Shown: piece by piece, positions 9,228 through 18,671 of the stretch
Layout of the letters: each line of letters begins with the position of its first letter
Numbering within the stretch: position 1 is the first letter of the stretch
DNA from: Desulfobacula toluolica Tol2
GTDB taxonomy: Bacteria > Desulfobacterota > Desulfobacteria > Desulfobacterales > Desulfobacteraceae
DNA: 64,000 nt
Direction: 5' to 3'
Assembly (NCBI RefSeq): GCF_000307105.1
Contig: NC_018645.1
Coordinates: 4,722,001 to 4,786,000 of the forward strand
The notes under the pieces: model-generated
The model's input: only the letters and a program-made list of their open reading frames with translations
Databases searched by the model: none
Told to the model about the DNA's origin: nothing
Position numbers and translations under genes: made by a program

Positions 9228-10802
9228 TTATTGTCCGTCCTGTTGTTTCACGGGCCGATTCCTTTTTTTGGAAGTTGTTTTTGCAGGTATTGCTGCAGAT
9301 ACGTCCGGTTGTTTTGTCTTGCTCAGATAATCGACCCCGGCCGCCTTTAAAGGCGGCGTGAGAAGCACACGGTCACCGGGTTCAATGCCTTTGATCACAC
9401 GAATCATACGATTATTGTCAAGACCTGTCTCCACTGTCCTGGGTTCAAATTGAGTTTTGTTCATCACATAGACTTTAGGAACGCCTTCAATCCTCAGCAC
9501 CGCCTGAACAGGGACGTACAGGGTGTCGGCATGCTTTTCAATGACTATCTCGGCCTGGCAACTCATCCCGGTACGGACGGCATTGTCCTTCTGATCAAGA
9601 AAAATCTGTGTTGTATAAACCTTTAGGTCAGGGTTCATCCATAGGCTCTGGGCATCAGGAAGCGGTGCAATATGAGTTATTCTGCCTGTAAATTTTCTGC
9701 CCGGCAACGCGTCCACAGTCACAAACACGGGCAGACCCACGGTTACCTTTTTTAGATTGGATTCATGAATGGCAATCTCAGCATTGCTTGAATTGCCCGT
9801 GGGCAGGTAGATAAGCTCCTGGCGTTCTCGGATATCCTGACCCTCCTGCAATGGCTCTGAATTGTGACGGAACAAACCGCCCTGGGCGCTGGTGGCATAA
9901 ATAACAAGTCCGTCGGCAGGCGCGTAAATTTTTGTCTTGCCAATCTGCTCCTGAAATTTTTCCAGTTTATCCTTCTGGCGCTGATATTCTGCCTGTCGCG
10001 CCTTGAGTTCCGCCTTAGCCTGTATCACATCCGCACGGGCTTTGCGCTGAGTTCGTTCCAATGCCATTTGGGCCTGGCTGACATCGCTTTTGCGCTGGGC
10101 CAGGTTTCTTTGATGTGTATAATTGACAAGAAGAGCATAATTGTTTTTGGCCAAATCCAGATCCAGGGCTTTTTTCTTTTCCGACAGCTGATCAGCCTGA
10201 AGTTCTGTCTGGGAGATATATTTTTCTTTATACAGGGTCTGGGACCATTTCAGGGTATCCCTGACACGGGTGAGTTCTTCTTCGGCAAGAGTGATGTCTG
10301 CTTGAGTTTTTTTCAGTTCATTGGGATATTCTCCTTTGGTGTATTTCTTCAAGTCCTGACGGGCAAATTCCAGGGTCAATTGAGCAAGGTCCATATCACT
10401 TTTTGCCTGATTTTCAGCAACTGCAAGGCTTTCCTTGGCATTGACATAAGATGCCTCGGCATTCTGCACCTTTATCTCCTGGTCAAGCCTTGAATCAATA
10501 AGGGCGCTTGCGTCCAGTTCAACCAGCAAGTCACCTTTTTTAACCCGTGTGCCTTCGGGGATCAGATATATAATCGAAGTTTTTCCCTCCACTTCGTTCT
10601 TGATGATGATTTGCTCTCTGGCCTTTATGGTTCCTGATTCAACGACATTGACCGTAAGCGGCCCTCGTTTGACCACAAATGTCGGGGCCTTTTGTGCGTC
10701 GGTGTTTGAACTTTTAAAACCGACGGCTGTCAGAACCAGAACAATAACCAGGGCGATAGTTACAGCTACAGCAGTTATAATAACAATTTTATTTTTCAGC
10801 AT
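9228..10802 (-). CDS. MacA/HlyD-family periplasmic efflux adaptor
   Basis: Membrane-fusion protein bridging the inner-membrane transporter to the outer-membrane channel. A single N-terminal anchor helix (IVIITAVAVTIALVIVLVLT) is followed by a lipoyl half (GTIKAREQIIIKNEVEG), a long Ala/Lys/Gln/Glu-rich coiled-coil hairpin of roughly 190 residues, the second lipoyl half (IYAPADGLVIYA), and beta-barrel and membrane-proximal regions (TGMSCQAEIVIE, VPVQAVLRIEG). An ORF opens at 10871, but the ATG at 10802 has GGAGA upstream (TTGGAGAAAGACAATA) and places the anchor properly. This overlaps the channel gene by 14 bases. The Lys/Arg-rich C-terminal tail is unusual. Confidence 0.87.
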   Translation of the reverse strand: MLKNKIVIITAVAVTIALVIVLVLTAVGFKSSNTDAQKAPTFVVKRGPLTVNVVESGTIKAREQIIIKNEVEGKTSIIYLIPEGTRVKKGDLLVELDASALIDSRLDQEIKVQNAEASYVNAKESLAVAENQAKSDMDLAQLTLEFARQDLKKYTKGEYPNELKKTQADITLAEEELTRVRDTLKWSQTLYKEKYISQTELQADQLSEKKKALDLDLAKNNYALLVNYTHQRNLAQRKSDVSQAQMALERTQRKARADVIQAKAELKARQAEYQRQKDKLEKFQEQIGKTKIYAPADGLVIYATSAQGGLFRHNSEPLQEGQDIRERQELIYLPTGNSSNAEIAIHESNLKKVTVGLPVFVTVDALPGRKFTGRITHIAPLPDAQSLWMNPDLKVYTTQIFLDQKDNAVRTGMSCQAEIVIEKHADTLYVPVQAVLRIEGVPKVYVMNKTQFEPRTVETGLDNNRMIRVIKGIEPGDRVLLTPPLKAAGVDYLSKTKQPDVSAAIPAKTTSKKRNRPVKQQDGQ

Positions 10803-12777
10803 TATTGTCTTTCTCCAAAGAATATTCCTGCCACATACCAGTATCCGTAACTTTAAGCACCCCCATGTCACGCTGGATTTCCAGCTCTGCTATGCGGTAA
10901 TTCACACGGGCGGATGTCAGACTGAGCTGGGCTGACAACAGAGCATCCTGGGCTTCCAAAAGATCACGGGTTTCAGCTCTTCCTGCATCCATAAACATAT
11001 TGATGCTTTTAACACGCTTTAAGGCTACCAATACGGCCTTTGCCTGGATATGAAGCGTTTCTCTGGCTTCAAGAAGATCCCGGAGCCGACTCCTGACAGA
11101 TAGTTTCACGTTGTCTTCAAGGTCTTGAACATCCCGTACTGCCTGTTCCAGTTCAATAAAACTATTTCGATAGATAACAGCCTCGGCAGTGCGTTCAAAA
11201 GGCAGATCCAGGGTCAGCAGAGCGGAAAAGATCCCTTTGTCCGTACGAAGCCTGGCATTATCAAGATCCGCAGTGGTGATGGCCCGTCGCTCTCCTATGG
11301 ATGCCGACCCAAGTAATGTCAGTTCTGCACCCAGGTCATCGGCTGCTGCAACAACAGTTCTCTGTGCGTCAAACACCCTGCCCAGTGCTGTTTGCAGATC
11401 AAGCCTGTTTGCAAGGGCAAGTTCAGTTGCCGTACGGGTATCCAGCTCCAGGAGACCGGCATTGCCCTTATCGGGTTCTGTCAGCCGGACCGGTGCGTCG
11501 GCAGGCAGGTTGTTTTGGTCCTGTGCAACCTCCCCTTTTTCTTGAGCAGTTTTGCTTGAAAGCTTGCCGGCCAGAATGTCTGCAAGGTGTTTCAACTCAT
11601 CCTTATCCAGACTTATATCAGCGTCTGGCGGAAGTCCTATGAGAATTTTAAAAGCATCCATCTGTTGTTTATATTCTTCCCGGGCTGATATCCATCGTTG
11701 TCTGGCAACAAGTTCGTTCTGAACCGATTGATCCACCTCTATCTCCTTGAGACGTCCTGCATCAGCCAGACGGCTGCTGCGACGGGTTGAAACGATTCTG
11801 CTCCTATAATCTTCCTCAGTGTTTTTTATAGCATCCAATTGTTTGAGAATGGTCAGGTATCTGCTGCCGACCGATACGGCAAACTCTTTTTTGAAGCGTT
11901 CAAAATCCATGATGGCATAGACCACATTGCGCTCTGCTTGTTGCAGCGGTTCTGTGACAATGTATTTTGCTGAGCCTCTTAAAAAAGGAATGGACAAGCT
12001 TGCATCACCGGCAATTCCAATGGATGAGCTTCCACCTGAAGTAAGAAGTGTGGCCAGATCAATTGCCAGGGCAGTGGTCAGTGTCATTCCGTTTTTAAAC
12101 TGCCGGGAGCCTTCGGCCTCACTGCTGGTCAAAGTTCCCCTTTGGGATGGTTCTTTTGAGGCATCATAACTTGCAAGACTTTGGATCTGTCCCAAAAGAG
12201 TATTTCTAAAGCTGTCCTGTTCAAGGTACAACGCCAGAGCAGCCTGAAAAACAGCCTCTTTTTTTGTCTGGAAATCAGAATTGTTTTGTGCGCCGATTTC
12301 CAGAGCCTGCAACAGTTTTATTTCCAATTGTCCGGTTAAAACAGGCAACCTCTGATTCCCGGCTTTTGGAAATTTTGGAAAACCGGGTTCCGGCCAGTGA
12401 TCCACAGGCGACAATTGATCCGTGCCCAAAGATACAGGGCCTGTGACAGGAAGGGATGCATGCTCAAACAATTGCCTGCGAAGCATGTCGCCGGGCCGGT
12501 CAATACTGAATTTTTTTTTCATGCCCAAGACCTGTTCCTGCTTTTCAGCAATTATATCCAGGGCTTTTTCATCCATATCAACTCTATATGCGCCGGGCGT
12601 CTGACATCCTGTAAAAATCATGACTGCCGCCCATATCAAAATCAGGGCCGAACATGATTTTCCCGCCTCCTGGATCAGGAACGTCACAAACCGACTGAAT
12701 GTCTTCTGCTTTATCCGACAAACTGGATAATCACCAGAATCAATTAGTAGAGTAAGTTTATTCATATTTAGTTCCAT
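10789..12777 (-). CDS. TolC-family outer-membrane efflux lipoprotein
   Basis: First gene of the efflux operon. It has two OEP (TolC) repeats: long Gln/Ala/Glu-rich helices around ALEIGAQNNSDFQTKKEAVFQAAL and again around TATELALANRLDLQTALGRVF, separated by a low-complexity linker. The N-terminus has a basic stretch and hydrophobic segment ending in IFTGC, a lipobox with Cys near residue 57, so the protein is probably lipid-anchored. At 662 residues it is longer than TolC (about 470) owing to the N-terminal region and linker. An alternative ATG lies four codons inside. Order channel-adaptor-ATPase-permease with overlaps shows one transcript. Confidence 0.82.
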   Translation of the reverse strand: MELNMNKLTLLIDSGDYPVCRIKQKTFSRFVTFLIQEAGKSCSALILIWAAVMIFTGCQTPGAYRVDMDEKALDIIAEKQEQVLGMKKKFSIDRPGDMLRRQLFEHASLPVTGPVSLGTDQLSPVDHWPEPGFPKFPKAGNQRLPVLTGQLEIKLLQALEIGAQNNSDFQTKKEAVFQAALALYLEQDSFRNTLLGQIQSLASYDASKEPSQRGTLTSSEAEGSRQFKNGMTLTTALAIDLATLLTSGGSSSIGIAGDASLSIPFLRGSAKYIVTEPLQQAERNVVYAIMDFERFKKEFAVSVGSRYLTILKQLDAIKNTEEDYRSRIVSTRRSSRLADAGRLKEIEVDQSVQNELVARQRWISAREEYKQQMDAFKILIGLPPDADISLDKDELKHLADILAGKLSSKTAQEKGEVAQDQNNLPADAPVRLTEPDKGNAGLLELDTRTATELALANRLDLQTALGRVFDAQRTVVAAADDLGAELTLLGSASIGERRAITTADLDNARLRTDKGIFSALLTLDLPFERTAEAVIYRNSFIELEQAVRDVQDLEDNVKLSVRSRLRDLLEARETLHIQAKAVLVALKRVKSINMFMDAGRAETRDLLEAQDALLSAQLSLTSARVNYRIAELEIQRDMGVLKVTDTGMWQEYSLEKDNNAEK

Positions 12778-12935
12778 TACATCTCACGTTTCGCTCTTTG
12801 ACAATCGAAAATAATTGTTTATTCTCACTTTTAATGTAGTGAGAGGCTTTAGTCAACATTCGCATCAGGTTGTGTTGTTATGACAAATATCCTTTTTGAT
12901 TAGAATTGTACGAATTAAAATATTACGGGGAATGT

Positions 12936-13793
12936 CTAATAGTTTGAAATAGTAATGGCCGATTTTTTTTTAAAATCAAGGCTGTCACCATAAAAATGCC
13001 GTTTGAAAGACATTTGAGGTAATAATTGGAAATATTTCCTTGTAAAGATGGGATTCAGTTTGTGATAAAATTCTAACGTTAACAATATTTTTTGTCCTAT
13101 AGCTTTGTTGTACCGGGCTATTTCCCAAAGTTTTTTTTCATTCATAAAAAGTCTTTTGACAACGGAATTAAAATCATTTTCCAATGTTGATGTAGCATAC
13201 TGATTCAGGAAACCAGCATTCAAAAATTCATTTTTAAAACGTTCACTTGCTTTGCCTTTTTTTACAAAATCCACTCCCGACTTTCCATATCTGAAATTAA
13301 CCGGGTTTATGCGTTTCCAGGAAGAATCTGTGAAAAAACTTTTATGATTGCGTAACAGGATGCTTGAAAATTCTGCATGAAACAGTTTTTCTACAAAATC
13401 ATTGGTATATCCTTTGGACAGTCCGCTATTCGCAATATAAATCCTATTATGCGAGTTTGTTCCGCTTGTTGAAACACCAAAGTAAGATAATTTATGAACT
13501 ATATAAACTTTCGTTAAGTTCTCCCTGACAAGATAGGCAGGATACTTTTGAATGGCAAGCTTAATTATTTCCAAGGATCTAACTATTTCATCTTCAGAAA
13601 TCTTCATCGCTTTTGCATTGATTTTTTTAGATCGCCAATTTTTTGGAAACATATCTGCTTCAATATTCCAAATAATTTGAACGTTTGTGGATGGATGTAA
13701 ATAAGAATCAGCATAAGATTTCGTTGCTGTAGCAGCGAAAAAAACGCTACTAATTAGGTGCAAACAAATAAAATATAGTATGGCTGATTTCAT
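12936..13793 (-). CDS. exported protein of unknown function, possibly degenerate metallopeptidase-like
   Basis: A 285-residue protein with a clear signal peptide (LYFICLHLISSVFFAATA). The segment LFHAEFSSILLRNH is reminiscent of the FHHEFSSIL region of putative zinc-binding metallopeptidases, but a canonical HExxH is absent, so activity would be doubtful. The C-terminus is rich in Lys, Phe and Tyr. Base composition is strikingly AT-rich compared with the neighbouring efflux genes, and the next 840 bases are equally AT-rich, suggesting transfer or relaxed selection. No operon partner. I do not recognise it with confidence. Confidence 0.55.
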   Translation of the reverse strand: MKSAILYFICLHLISSVFFAATATKSYADSYLHPSTNVQIIWNIEADMFPKNWRSKKINAKAMKISEDEIVRSLEIIKLAIQKYPAYLVRENLTKVYIVHKLSYFGVSTSGTNSHNRIYIANSGLSKGYTNDFVEKLFHAEFSSILLRNHKSFFTDSSWKRINPVNFRYGKSGVDFVKKGKASERFKNEFLNAGFLNQYATSTLENDFNSVVKRLFMNEKKLWEIARYNKAIGQKILLTLEFYHKLNPIFTRKYFQLLPQMSFKRHFYGDSLDFKKKSAITISNY

Positions 13794-14643
13794 TATAAAT
13801 CTATACGATAAGTGTTAAGCCACGCTGATATCACCAGATTAAAGAGTGGCGAAATAGCGAAAAGTATCGCTTTAATTCACACCTCGCTTGTTTCAACATT
13901 AAATTTAGAAAACAGCTGATAAGCAGAACTTTTGAAGAAGCCATGCCAGCACATAAAAAGGATTTTTTTGACTTAAGTCTTTCAGCAGATTAGAAGTGAT
14001 AACGAACAATTAATTTCAAATTTCAAAAAGCGAAACATGAGTTAACAAATTACTTAAAATGATCTAAATAAAATATTTTTTAGTTTCTGTGTACTTTAAA
14101 AGCAATATAAGTGCCGACAAACCAATTGATTATTTCTTTGCCATATTATCAATAGCGCCTAAATGAAAGATAGGCTATAATATCAAATACTTATAACTTA
14201 TATGTTTTTTTAAAGCTTGGTTGATATTATGAGAAAGTTTAATCTGTCATTGCATGACTGATGTGATAGTATGGGATAATATTTACATAAAAAATAATAA
14301 TTTATTTCACAAAAGCATGACATGCTGATCAACAATAAATAATTTTGTTGCAACAAAAAAAAAGCGGTATCGGTTGAAAAAAATTCATAATTTAATTCCT
14401 TCCCACCACAAAATATTTTACTGTCTTAAAAACTCAAATTTTCTTGATTCATAAAACACTTGTATTTTGATGAGACATAAAGCATTAATACAAAACTGTA
14501 TCGCAATGCTTTCATGGAACGATCAAACCCAAGTACACGGGTAAAATTCTAAATTTTTGACCTGTGGCATAAAACTTGTATTGATCGTTTTTGAAAAAAC
14601 CGGACGGTTATCAATAATTTAACAACCAAACAAAGGAGGCTCT
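13794..14643. other. long AT-rich gene-free region
   Basis: About 850 bases with no supportable gene on either strand. Composition is AT-rich throughout with short homopolymers and no coding periodicity that I can see. The right end holds the candidate promoter of the peroxiredoxin gene. The left part may be the upstream region of the exported orphan read to the left. Confidence 0.5.
14518..14589 (+). promoter_or_regulatory. candidate peroxiredoxin promoter inside a 9-bp inverted repeat
   Basis: TTGACC at 14557-14562 and TATTGA at 14579-14584 are separated by 16 bases and could be a sigma-70-type promoter. The segment is flanked by AACGATCAA (14518-14526) and TTGATCGTT (14581-14589), a perfect inverted repeat whose right arm overlaps the -10. 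This could be an operator for a redox regulator, but that is inference. Confidence 0.35.
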
Positions 14644-15363
14644 ATGGCAGAAGAGGTAAAGGCCGGATGTGCAAGACCATCAGGCGGACCTGTAGAAGAA
14701 ATCACCCTTGAAGAATCAAATGAAACCCAAACCCCAAAGAAAGGAACCAAACTTATGATGCAACTTGGTAAAAAAGCGCCGGATTTTACTGCACCCGGTT
14801 ATCAGAATGGAAATTTCATCAATATAAACCTGTCGGATTATTTAGGAAAATGGGTTCTGCTTTGCTTTTATCCGGGTGATTTTACATTTGTCTGAGCAAC
14901 TGAAATTTCAGCAGTTGCTGAAAAATATGCAGAATATCAGAAACTGGGAGTGGAAGTATTGTCCATAAGCGTTGACAGTATGTTCGTACACAAAATGTGG
15001 AATGATAACGAGCTGTCCAAAATGGTAGACGGAGGAGTCCCGTTTCCCATGCTGTCTGATGCCGGCGGGAGAGTAGGACAGGTCTATGGTGTTTATGATC
15101 AAGACGCTGGTGTGGAAATGAGAGGAAGATTTATTATTGATCCCGACGGTGTTGTCCAGGGATATGAAGTATTAACGCCCCCTGTTGGAAGAAATATAAA
15201 TGAAACATTGCGGCAGGTTCAAGCGTTCCAGCTTGTACGGGAATCCAAAGGCACGCAGGCAACACCTTCCGGATGGAAACCGGGTAAAATAACCCTCAAA
15301 CCCGGACCTGATCTGGTCGGCAATGTGTGGAAGGAATGGAAAACAACCATGGCCTTTGATTAG
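14644..15363 (+). CDS. selenocysteine-containing peroxiredoxin (AhpC/Prx family), TGA at peroxidatic position
   Basis: Thiol/selenol peroxidase of the AhpC/2-Cys Prx family. Translation is interrupted by a TGA at 14893-14895, exactly where the peroxidatic Cys belongs: residues before it read YPGDFTFV and after it [11 protein letters not shown], against the family motif DFTFVCPTEI. Homology continues in frame to 15363 ([52 protein letters not shown]), so the TGA is read as Sec84. The C-terminal resolving Cys motif (VCPAGW) is ATPSGW, so this is a 1-Sec enzyme; only Cys9 and Cys74 remain. A 38-residue N-terminal extension precedes the domain. AAAGGAGG provides a strong start signal. Usual annotation would split it at 14895 and 14950. 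Confidence 0.9.
14906..14923 (+). promoter_or_regulatory. candidate SECIS hairpin of the peroxiredoxin
   Basis: Ten bases after the TGA, TTTCAGC (14906-14912) pairs with GCTGAAA (14917-14923) around an AGTT loop, placing a G in the first two loop bases about 18 bases from the TGA, as expected for bacterial SECIS elements. A competing stem, GCAACTG (14896-14902) with CAGTTGC (14912-14918), is also possible. Confidence 0.6.
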
Positions 15364-15391
15364 CAGAAAATTAGCAGAAAATTAATATGTT

Positions 15392-15432
15392 TTTTTCAAA
15401 TTGGTCACCTGCTGGGTGACCAATTTGAAAAA
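15392..15432 (+). terminator. 18-bp stem-loop after the peroxiredoxin
   Basis: Perfect 18-bp inverted repeat, arms 15392-15409 and 15415-15432, with a 5-base TGCTG loop, 28 bases after the stop codon. The core is GGTCACC/GGTGACC. The T-run is in the left arm and pairs with A's, so there is no free U-tract; it may end transcription or protect the mRNA 3' end. Confidence 0.6.
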
Positions 15433-15775
15433 CCCGCCCCCCATCCTGACTAAATGATTCAAACCCGTCTCATCCAAGCAGAAACCTTGACCTCTATCAA
15501 TTGATTTGATAATCCTTTCTCAGATTAGTAATCAATCGTCTAAAGGAGAAGTCTGTGATACTCTGGTTCAAATCAAATAATTTATCAGATAAAAGACTGA
15601 GCCATATTTCCTTATGAGAAGAAGCTATGAAAATACTGAGGCATATTGGTTCAATAACTTTTGTAATCGGATTTTTTCAGCATTTGTTTTAATCTTGTAT
15701 CAAGTTGACATTTGCCGATATAAAAACTGCCGTATCAGCGGATAATGCAGGGAATAATAACACACAGGAAACAGC
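15433..15775. other. spacer before the hybrid kinase
   Basis: About 340 bases without a supported gene. A GTG at 15555 behind AAAGGAGAAG opens a 20-codon frame that stops at TGA 15615 and would continue 23 codons to 15692. It has no cysteine and no recognisable homology, so it is not called. Nothing else clear is seen. Confidence 0.4.
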
Positions 15776-18577
15776 GTGGGAAAAAAAAATGAACACATCA
15801 TGCCCGGCAAAAAAAAACAGATCGTCCGTATTTCAATCGGCAGAAAACTGATAATTGCATTTTTACTTCTTTCCATTGTTCCAATGTCTACTGTCGCCTA
15901 TTATAATCTGACCCAAAGCCGCAATGAGGTTACCCGGCTTGCCAAAAGTGAATTGGAAGACCTGTCTTACCATACCGCCCGATTCATTGATCAATTGCTC
16001 GTGGAAAATCAGCGCAATGCAGCAAACCTGGCGGGCAATCCGACAATTGTACAATTTATGTCAGAATCAGGCAAGAACAGCCTGCCCTTAAAAGAAAAAA
16101 CTTACCAAGTCCTCCAAAATTTTGTTGACAATCATCCGGATTACAATGCACCCGGCCTTTTTGATGCCAACGGGATTGTTCTGGCTTCGCTGACTGATAT
16201 TCTTGTGGGCAAGAACCGTTCCTTTCGCGATTATTTCCAGATTTCCATAACAGGGCAACCCTACATCTCCGATATTCTTGTCGGACGGTCTACCAGGCAG
16301 CCGGGAGTCTTCTTGAGCCACCCCGTCAAATCATCACAAGGAAAAATCCTGGGCATCAATATAGCATGGCTTAAAGCTGATACTATTTGGAAAATCATTG
16401 ATGATATTCATGTGGGCAAAAAGAAATTTGCTTATTTAATTGATCAAGACGGAGTGATCATTGCCCACCCCAACCGGGATCTTTTATATCACAGTCTTGG
16501 AAAAATCAGCCCCGAATCCGTCTCCACCATATCTTCTACCCTTAGATTTGGCACAATACCCAACACAAAAACACCTTTAATTCCTGAAAGCCTGGGCATG
16601 GACCAGCTTGCCTACAAAGTATTATCGATACGAGAATCCGATACATTCCGCTACTATTCACCACTTGATTATAAATATCATATAGCGGGATATTCACGTT
16701 TGAAAAAGCAAACCTGGACAGTGGTTGTTGACCTTCCGGAAAGCGAGTTTCTGGCTTCGTTAAACCGGATTAAAACATTGGCATATATCAGTATAGGACT
16801 GGTCACAATAATCACGGTTATGATCTCCATATTGCTGGCAAATACTATAACTTTTCCTGTTCGTCGACTGACTGAGACTGCGGCAAAGGTAACTTCTACA
16901 ACACCATTTAATCCTTCGAGTATTGCAGATGTAACATCCGGTAATGATGAAATCGCTTATCTTGGACAGGTATTAAGTGAAATGGTTCTGTCTTTACAGG
17001 CAAGTGAAGAAAATCTCAGAGAAAAAAAACAATTTATTGAATCCATTGTTAATCTTTCCCCAGATATTTTATACATCTACGATATTATTGATAAAAAAAA
17101 TGTTTACAGCAATAATGGTATCCGGAAAATATTGGGCTTTTCATCAAAAGAAATCCAGGAAATGGGCAATACACTGATTCCGCAGTTAATGCATCCGGAT
17201 GATTTTAAATTTTATGTGAATCATACCTATCCCAGATATTTTAAAACAGCAGATAATGATTCAATTTTTCATCAAGTCAGGATGAAACACAAAAACGGTT
17301 CCTGGCATTGGCTTGATTGTATTGAAATGATTTATTTGCGAGAACCGGACGGCTCCCCCAAACAGATATTTGGAGTCATTCATGATATTACGGCTCAAAA
17401 ACAGGCGGAAAATGAGAAACTTAAAGCTGAGCAGTATGCTGCAAACCAGGAAAAACAAGCCATTGTCGGGCAGATTGCCGGAAAAATGGCCCATGATTTC
17501 AACAATATTCTTGGTATCATCATGGGGAATACCGAACTTTCACTTTTATATTGCAATGACCCGGAAATTACAAAAATTCTTGAATTGATATTTGATCAGA
17601 CCATCCGAGGCAAAAACCTGACCAAAAATCTGGTTGCTTTTGCCAAAGATCAGGAACCCAAATATGAATTTTTTAACATCAGTGAAAAAATTGATCTGGT
17701 TCTAAAACTTTTGAAAAAGGATCTTGAGCAGATTAAGTTAATCAAGGAATATGAACAAGGTATTCCCGACTTGCTTGCTGATCCTGGAATGATAGAACAC
17801 ACCCTGATCAATATGATTCAAAATTCCATACATGCCCTCAGCAACTCAGGACACCCGGAAATTATGATTCGGACTTACTGCCTTGCAGATACCATCTGCA
17901 TTGAAATAGAAGACAATGGTTGCGGCATACCTGAGGAACACATCAAAAACATCTACGAGCAATCATTTACGCTAAAAGGCAAACAGGATAAAACCAGTTC
18001 CTATAAAAAAATAATCAAAGGGACCGGATATGGAATGAGCAATGTAAAAAAATATATTGAGCAACACAAAGGAACGATCCGGGTTGAATCTGAAGTGGGT
18101 TTGAGTACAAAATTTACGATCAGCCTGCCCATTATCAATAAAGAATTAACAACAGAAGAAAAAAAAGAAATTTTAATCTCAAAATCGTATTTCAGCAAAT
18201 ATATCCTTCTTGTTGAGGATGAACCGGGCATATCTGATGTTCAATATAAATTACTGAGCAAAGAGCCATTCAATAATAAAGTTGACATTGCGCCAAACGG
18301 ACAGGTTGCCATTGATCTTTTCGAAAGAAATACCTATGATTTTGTAAGTCTGGATTATATCCTTCCCGGAGAAATAAACGGTTTGGGTGTGTATCGACAT
18401 ATCCGCAAAAAAAATCAAAACATTCCCATACTCTTTCTTTCTGGAAACATAGAATTTTTAGAGTCTATAAAAGAATTGAAACAAAACGATGCCCATATCG
18501 ACCATCTGTCTAAACCCTGCCGGAATATAGATTATATAAACGGAATAAACAAATTAATGGCGATGGCTCTGGTTTGA
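15776..18577 (+). CDS. hybrid sensor histidine kinase: dCache-HAMP-PAS-HisKA-HATPase-REC
   Basis: Membrane-bound sensor of 933 residues with a GTG start preceded by ACAGGAAAC. Order: transmembrane helix 24-43; periplasmic double-Cache ligand-binding domain about 45-335; second helix 337-358; HAMP to about 410; PAS/PAC about 425-545 ending GVIHDITAQKQAE; HisKA with phospho-accepting His in MAHDFNNILG; HATPase with N box (MIQNSIHAL), G1 (DNGCGIP) and G2 (GTGYGMSNV); and a C-terminal receiver from about 803 (LLVEDEPG, phospho-Asp in SLDYILPG). The HDFNN box is typical of NtrB-like kinases with a trailing receiver. Cache domains usually bind small organic ligands. No cognate regulator adjoins; its ligand is unknown. 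Confidence 0.88.
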   Translation: MGKKNEHIMPGKKKQIVRISIGRKLIIAFLLLSIVPMSTVAYYNLTQSRNEVTRLAKSELEDLSYHTARFIDQLLVENQRNAANLAGNPTIVQFMSESGKNSLPLKEKTYQVLQNFVDNHPDYNAPGLFDANGIVLASLTDILVGKNRSFRDYFQISITGQPYISDILVGRSTRQPGVFLSHPVKSSQGKILGINIAWLKADTIWKIIDDIHVGKKKFAYLIDQDGVIIAHPNRDLLYHSLGKISPESVSTISSTLRFGTIPNTKTPLIPESLGMDQLAYKVLSIRESDTFRYYSPLDYKYHIAGYSRLKKQTWTVVVDLPESEFLASLNRIKTLAYISIGLVTIITVMISILLANTITFPVRRLTETAAKVTSTTPFNPSSIADVTSGNDEIAYLGQVLSEMVLSLQASEENLREKKQFIESIVNLSPDILYIYDIIDKKNVYSNNGIRKILGFSSKEIQEMGNTLIPQLMHPDDFKFYVNHTYPRYFKTADNDSIFHQVRMKHKNGSWHWLDCIEMIYLREPDGSPKQIFGVIHDITAQKQAENEKLKAEQYAANQEKQAIVGQIAGKMAHDFNNILGIIMGNTELSLLYCNDPEITKILELIFDQTIRGKNLTKNLVAFAKDQEPKYEFFNISEKIDLVLKLLKKDLEQIKLIKEYEQGIPDLLADPGMIEHTLINMIQNSIHALSNSGHPEIMIRTYCLADTICIEIEDNGCGIPEEHIKNIYEQSFTLKGKQDKTSSYKKIIKGTGYGMSNVKKYIEQHKGTIRVESEVGLSTKFTISLPIINKELTTEEKKEILISKSYFSKYILLVEDEPGISDVQYKLLSKEPFNNKVDIAPNGQVAIDLFERNTYDFVSLDYILPGEINGLGVYRHIRKKNQNIPILFLSGNIEFLESIKELKQNDAHIDHLSKPCRNIDYINGINKLMAMALV

Positions 18578-18647
18578 CATTCAATCAGACCTCATTGACA
18601 AAAGCCCTGATTTAAATTTATTTGTCAAAGTATTGCAATGCCTGCCT

Positions 18648-18671
18648 TTTTCCTAATCAATCAGGAAAAAT
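18648..18671. terminator. small hairpin at convergent gene ends
   Basis: TTTTTCCT and AGGAAAAA form an 8-bp stem with an 8-base loop between the kinase and the converging GAF-ANTAR gene, overlapping the latter's stop codon. Plausible bidirectional terminator. Confidence 0.35.

Noticed and set aside
9864-10493. 209-codon plus-strand hydrophobic frame opposite the adaptor gene
   Set aside because: Lies wholly within the coiled-coil part of the adaptor on the other strand; repeats of Leu/Phe arise from complementing Lys/Gln codons.
15555-15692. GTG-start frame with strong ribosome-binding site and an in-frame TGA at 15615, possible third selenoprotein
   Set aside because: No cysteine or redox motif, no homology that I recognise and no convincing SECIS hairpin after the TGA. 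More likely a chance frame or a leader peptide.
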